Positions 10,129 to 11,328 of a stretch of DNA of 11,328 nucleotides are shown one piece after another. Numbering within the stretch: the first letter of the stretch is position 1; every line of letters begins with the position of its first letter. Both the position numbers and the translations under genes were made by a program. Under the pieces are notes generated by a model. It did no database searches, was not told the DNA's origin, and worked only from the letters and a program-made list of their open reading frames with translations. Source of the DNA: Smittium mucronatum (Eukaryota > Kickxellomycota > Harpellomycetes > Harpellales > Legeriomycetaceae); assembly GCA_001953115.1 (NCBI GenBank), contig LSSL01007527.1, positions 1 through 11,328 of the forward strand. Direction: 5' to 3'.

Positions 10129-10155
10129 TATATATATTAATAAATAATATATATA
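10129..10155. repeat. AT-only hairpin with TA microsatellite
   Basis: TATATATATTA (10129-10139) pairs perfectly with TAATATATATA (10145-10155) around an ATAAA loop, and the TA run continues to about 10160. It could extrude as a cruciform or ease duplex melting. It is most simply an imperfect TA microsatellite. Confidence 0.6.
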
Positions 10156-10755
10156 TATATGACTTTGTTTTAACGGAGGTAAGGATTATTATTCATAACC
10201 CCGAATTACAATTGTAATTTTCAAATAGATTTTTTTCTCAACTAAATTAATATTTTTGGTTCCAAAATTTTATGATGTAACTATATCTAACTAATAGGAA
10301 TTAGCTTTATCAGGGCGAAATTAGATTTTAATATTATCAAAATTTATAAATCCAAAAAAACGAATTCAAATATCGTTCGAATATAGATATATTAAAAAAA
10401 CTATTAGCCTGAAATATTAAAAAAAAACCCCACTTCATTAAGATAAAAAAAAAATTTTGAAAAAAATTTGTAAGTTTTTTTCTATTATAAACGCAATTTT
10501 AAGTCACTATTGCTAAAAATATGCGCTAATAAAGGAAAATTTAAGAATTTTATTTGTAATCTATGACAATTTAAGTGTTAAAAATTAATAAAATTCAATA
10601 AATATTTCATCTTTCTCAAATAATAATTACAAGACTTTGACATGATGCAAAAAATAATATATATTGACTCGAAAAATATATATTTTTAATTTATATAGTT
10701 AGTGAAACTAATTAAAGACTTATTATATTTCAATTTATTCTAATACATGATCTAT

Positions 10756-10780
10756 TTTGGTTTCCTTTGGTTTCAAACCA
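10756..10780. repeat. TTTGGTTTC doublet merging into TGGTTTCAAACCA palindrome
   Basis: TTTGGTTTC occurs at 10756-10764 and again at 10766-10774. The second copy forms the left arm of the perfect inverted repeat TGGTTT-C-AAACCA (10768-10780), followed by TTTT. It could be a protein-binding site or a duplicated half-site; no gene nearby supports this. Confidence 0.5.
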
Positions 10781-10799
10781 TTTTAAGCCTACATCCCAA

Positions 10800-10829
10800 T
10801 AGTTGAAATATCAACTAATTTTTTCTTTT
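10800..10829 (+). terminator. Weak Rho-independent-terminator-like hairpin
   Basis: TAGTTGA (10800-10806) pairs with TCAACTA (10811-10817) around an AATA loop. It is followed by T6, C and T4 (10819-10829). The layout matches an intrinsic terminator, but the stem has only two G:C pairs and no gene precedes it on the plus strand. Confidence 0.25.
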
Positions 10830-11328
10830 GAGTTGGATTCAGTGAAAAGTAATTGTTGTGAAAAAAGTAAGAAATTTTTGAGATTGAAGCACTCAAATTA
10901 CTTGAAAATTATACGAAAAAAATATTACCCTGTATAAAATCCAAAAAAAATGGATAGAAATTTAAAAAGAGAGTTGAAATATTTTAATATGGCTTAATTA
11001 CTACTTATCAAACTAAAAATCACTAACATGATTTTTTAGTTTTTAAAATTGAAAGATATTTGGGTAAAGTCTAGAGTGACTAAGAAGGTATTAGATAAAA
11101 CATTAATTTCCCGAAGTTATCTGAATAAATTCAATCATAAAATATTAATAAAAAATGTATAAAAATAAGTCTTGATAACATAAAATTTTTTGAGTAAGTA
11201 TGATCAAAATTCTTGAAAGAAAATTAATCCAATTCCTCATATAGCCAGAAATGTCATCGGATATAAAAATAAGATGGTCAAAGTTATTTCAAAATATCTA
11301 ATAAAAATATTAATTAGGTATAAAAAAA

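Larger units (their letters stand above)
1..11328. other. AT-rich, apparently non-coding DNA (whole window)
   Basis: Hand counts of individual 60-base lines outside the GC islands give mostly 4-15 G+C, or about 17% GC. All six frames are broken by stops roughly every ten codons. The longest frames reach 63-74 codons, contain A or T homopolymers, lack a Shine-Dalgarno-like sequence at a normal distance and match no family I know. I rate them as chance. The longest homopolymers are 12 A at 2854-2865 and at 4896-4907, about the chance maximum for this composition. The window begins with T8 and ends with A7. It could be an intergenic spacer of an AT-rich eukaryote, a decayed region of a bacterial symbiont, or an organellar non-coding region; the sequence does not decide between them. 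Confidence 0.8.
9021..11328. other. Gene-free AT-rich stretch to the window end
   Basis: No gene is supported. A 63-codon minus-strand frame at 9863-10054 is rich in Lys, Ile and Phe, has no ribosome binding site and is rated as chance. The stretch holds the 8-bp doublet at 9692-9707, the C7 tract, the AT-only hairpin near 10140, a 16-bp palindrome AATTACAATTGTAATT at 10204-10219, and the repeat and hairpin cluster at 10756-10829. Confidence 0.7.

Overview
This window is extremely AT-rich: GC is about 17-20% in the lines I counted by hand. It contains no gene I can support. The longest open frames are only 63-74 codons, and no reading frame shows a recognisable domain, a ribosome binding site or a consistent coding character. 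At this composition about one codon in ten is a stop, so a few frames of 60-75 codons are expected by chance across both strands. That is what is seen. The longest A runs (12 bases) are also about what random sequence of this composition would give. I found no tRNA, rRNA, CRISPR array, insertion sequence or origin.

The organism cannot be named. The sequence would suit a long neutral or decayed spacer in a very AT-rich genome, such as a reduced bacterial symbiont or other degenerating bacterium, an AT-rich eukaryote, or an organelle. The shortage of long microsatellites argues mildly against the most repeat-laden AT-rich eukaryotes. The window starts in T8 and ends in A7, which is how low-complexity contigs often break.

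Layout. Bases 1-114 are A/T-rich filler. Bases 121-310 are a clear GC island (38% GC over 121-300, 42% over 181-300). Its minus strand has a 61-codon open frame weakly resembling an MNT-type nucleotidyltransferase that lacks its catalytic aspartate pair; this is the best candidate for a gene relic. Bases 311-3170 are non-coding, with a G-rich 12-mer at 769-780, a GGGG/CCCC-clamped hairpin at 1386-1411 and a 9-bp stem-loop at 2767-2797. A second small GC island lies at 3171-3260 (38% GC). Bases 3261-5435 are featureless apart from one hairpin and poly-A runs. A 22/23-bp tandem duplication ending in a palindrome sits at 5436-5484. Bases 5485-11328 are non-coding with scattered short tandem doublets, a C7 tract at 9838-9844, an AT-only hairpin near 10140, and a repeat plus terminator-like cluster at 10756-10829.

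No set of genes works together here. I saw no evidence of a new biological system. The items most worth checking are the two GC islands and the few GC-containing structures that stand out from the AT background.
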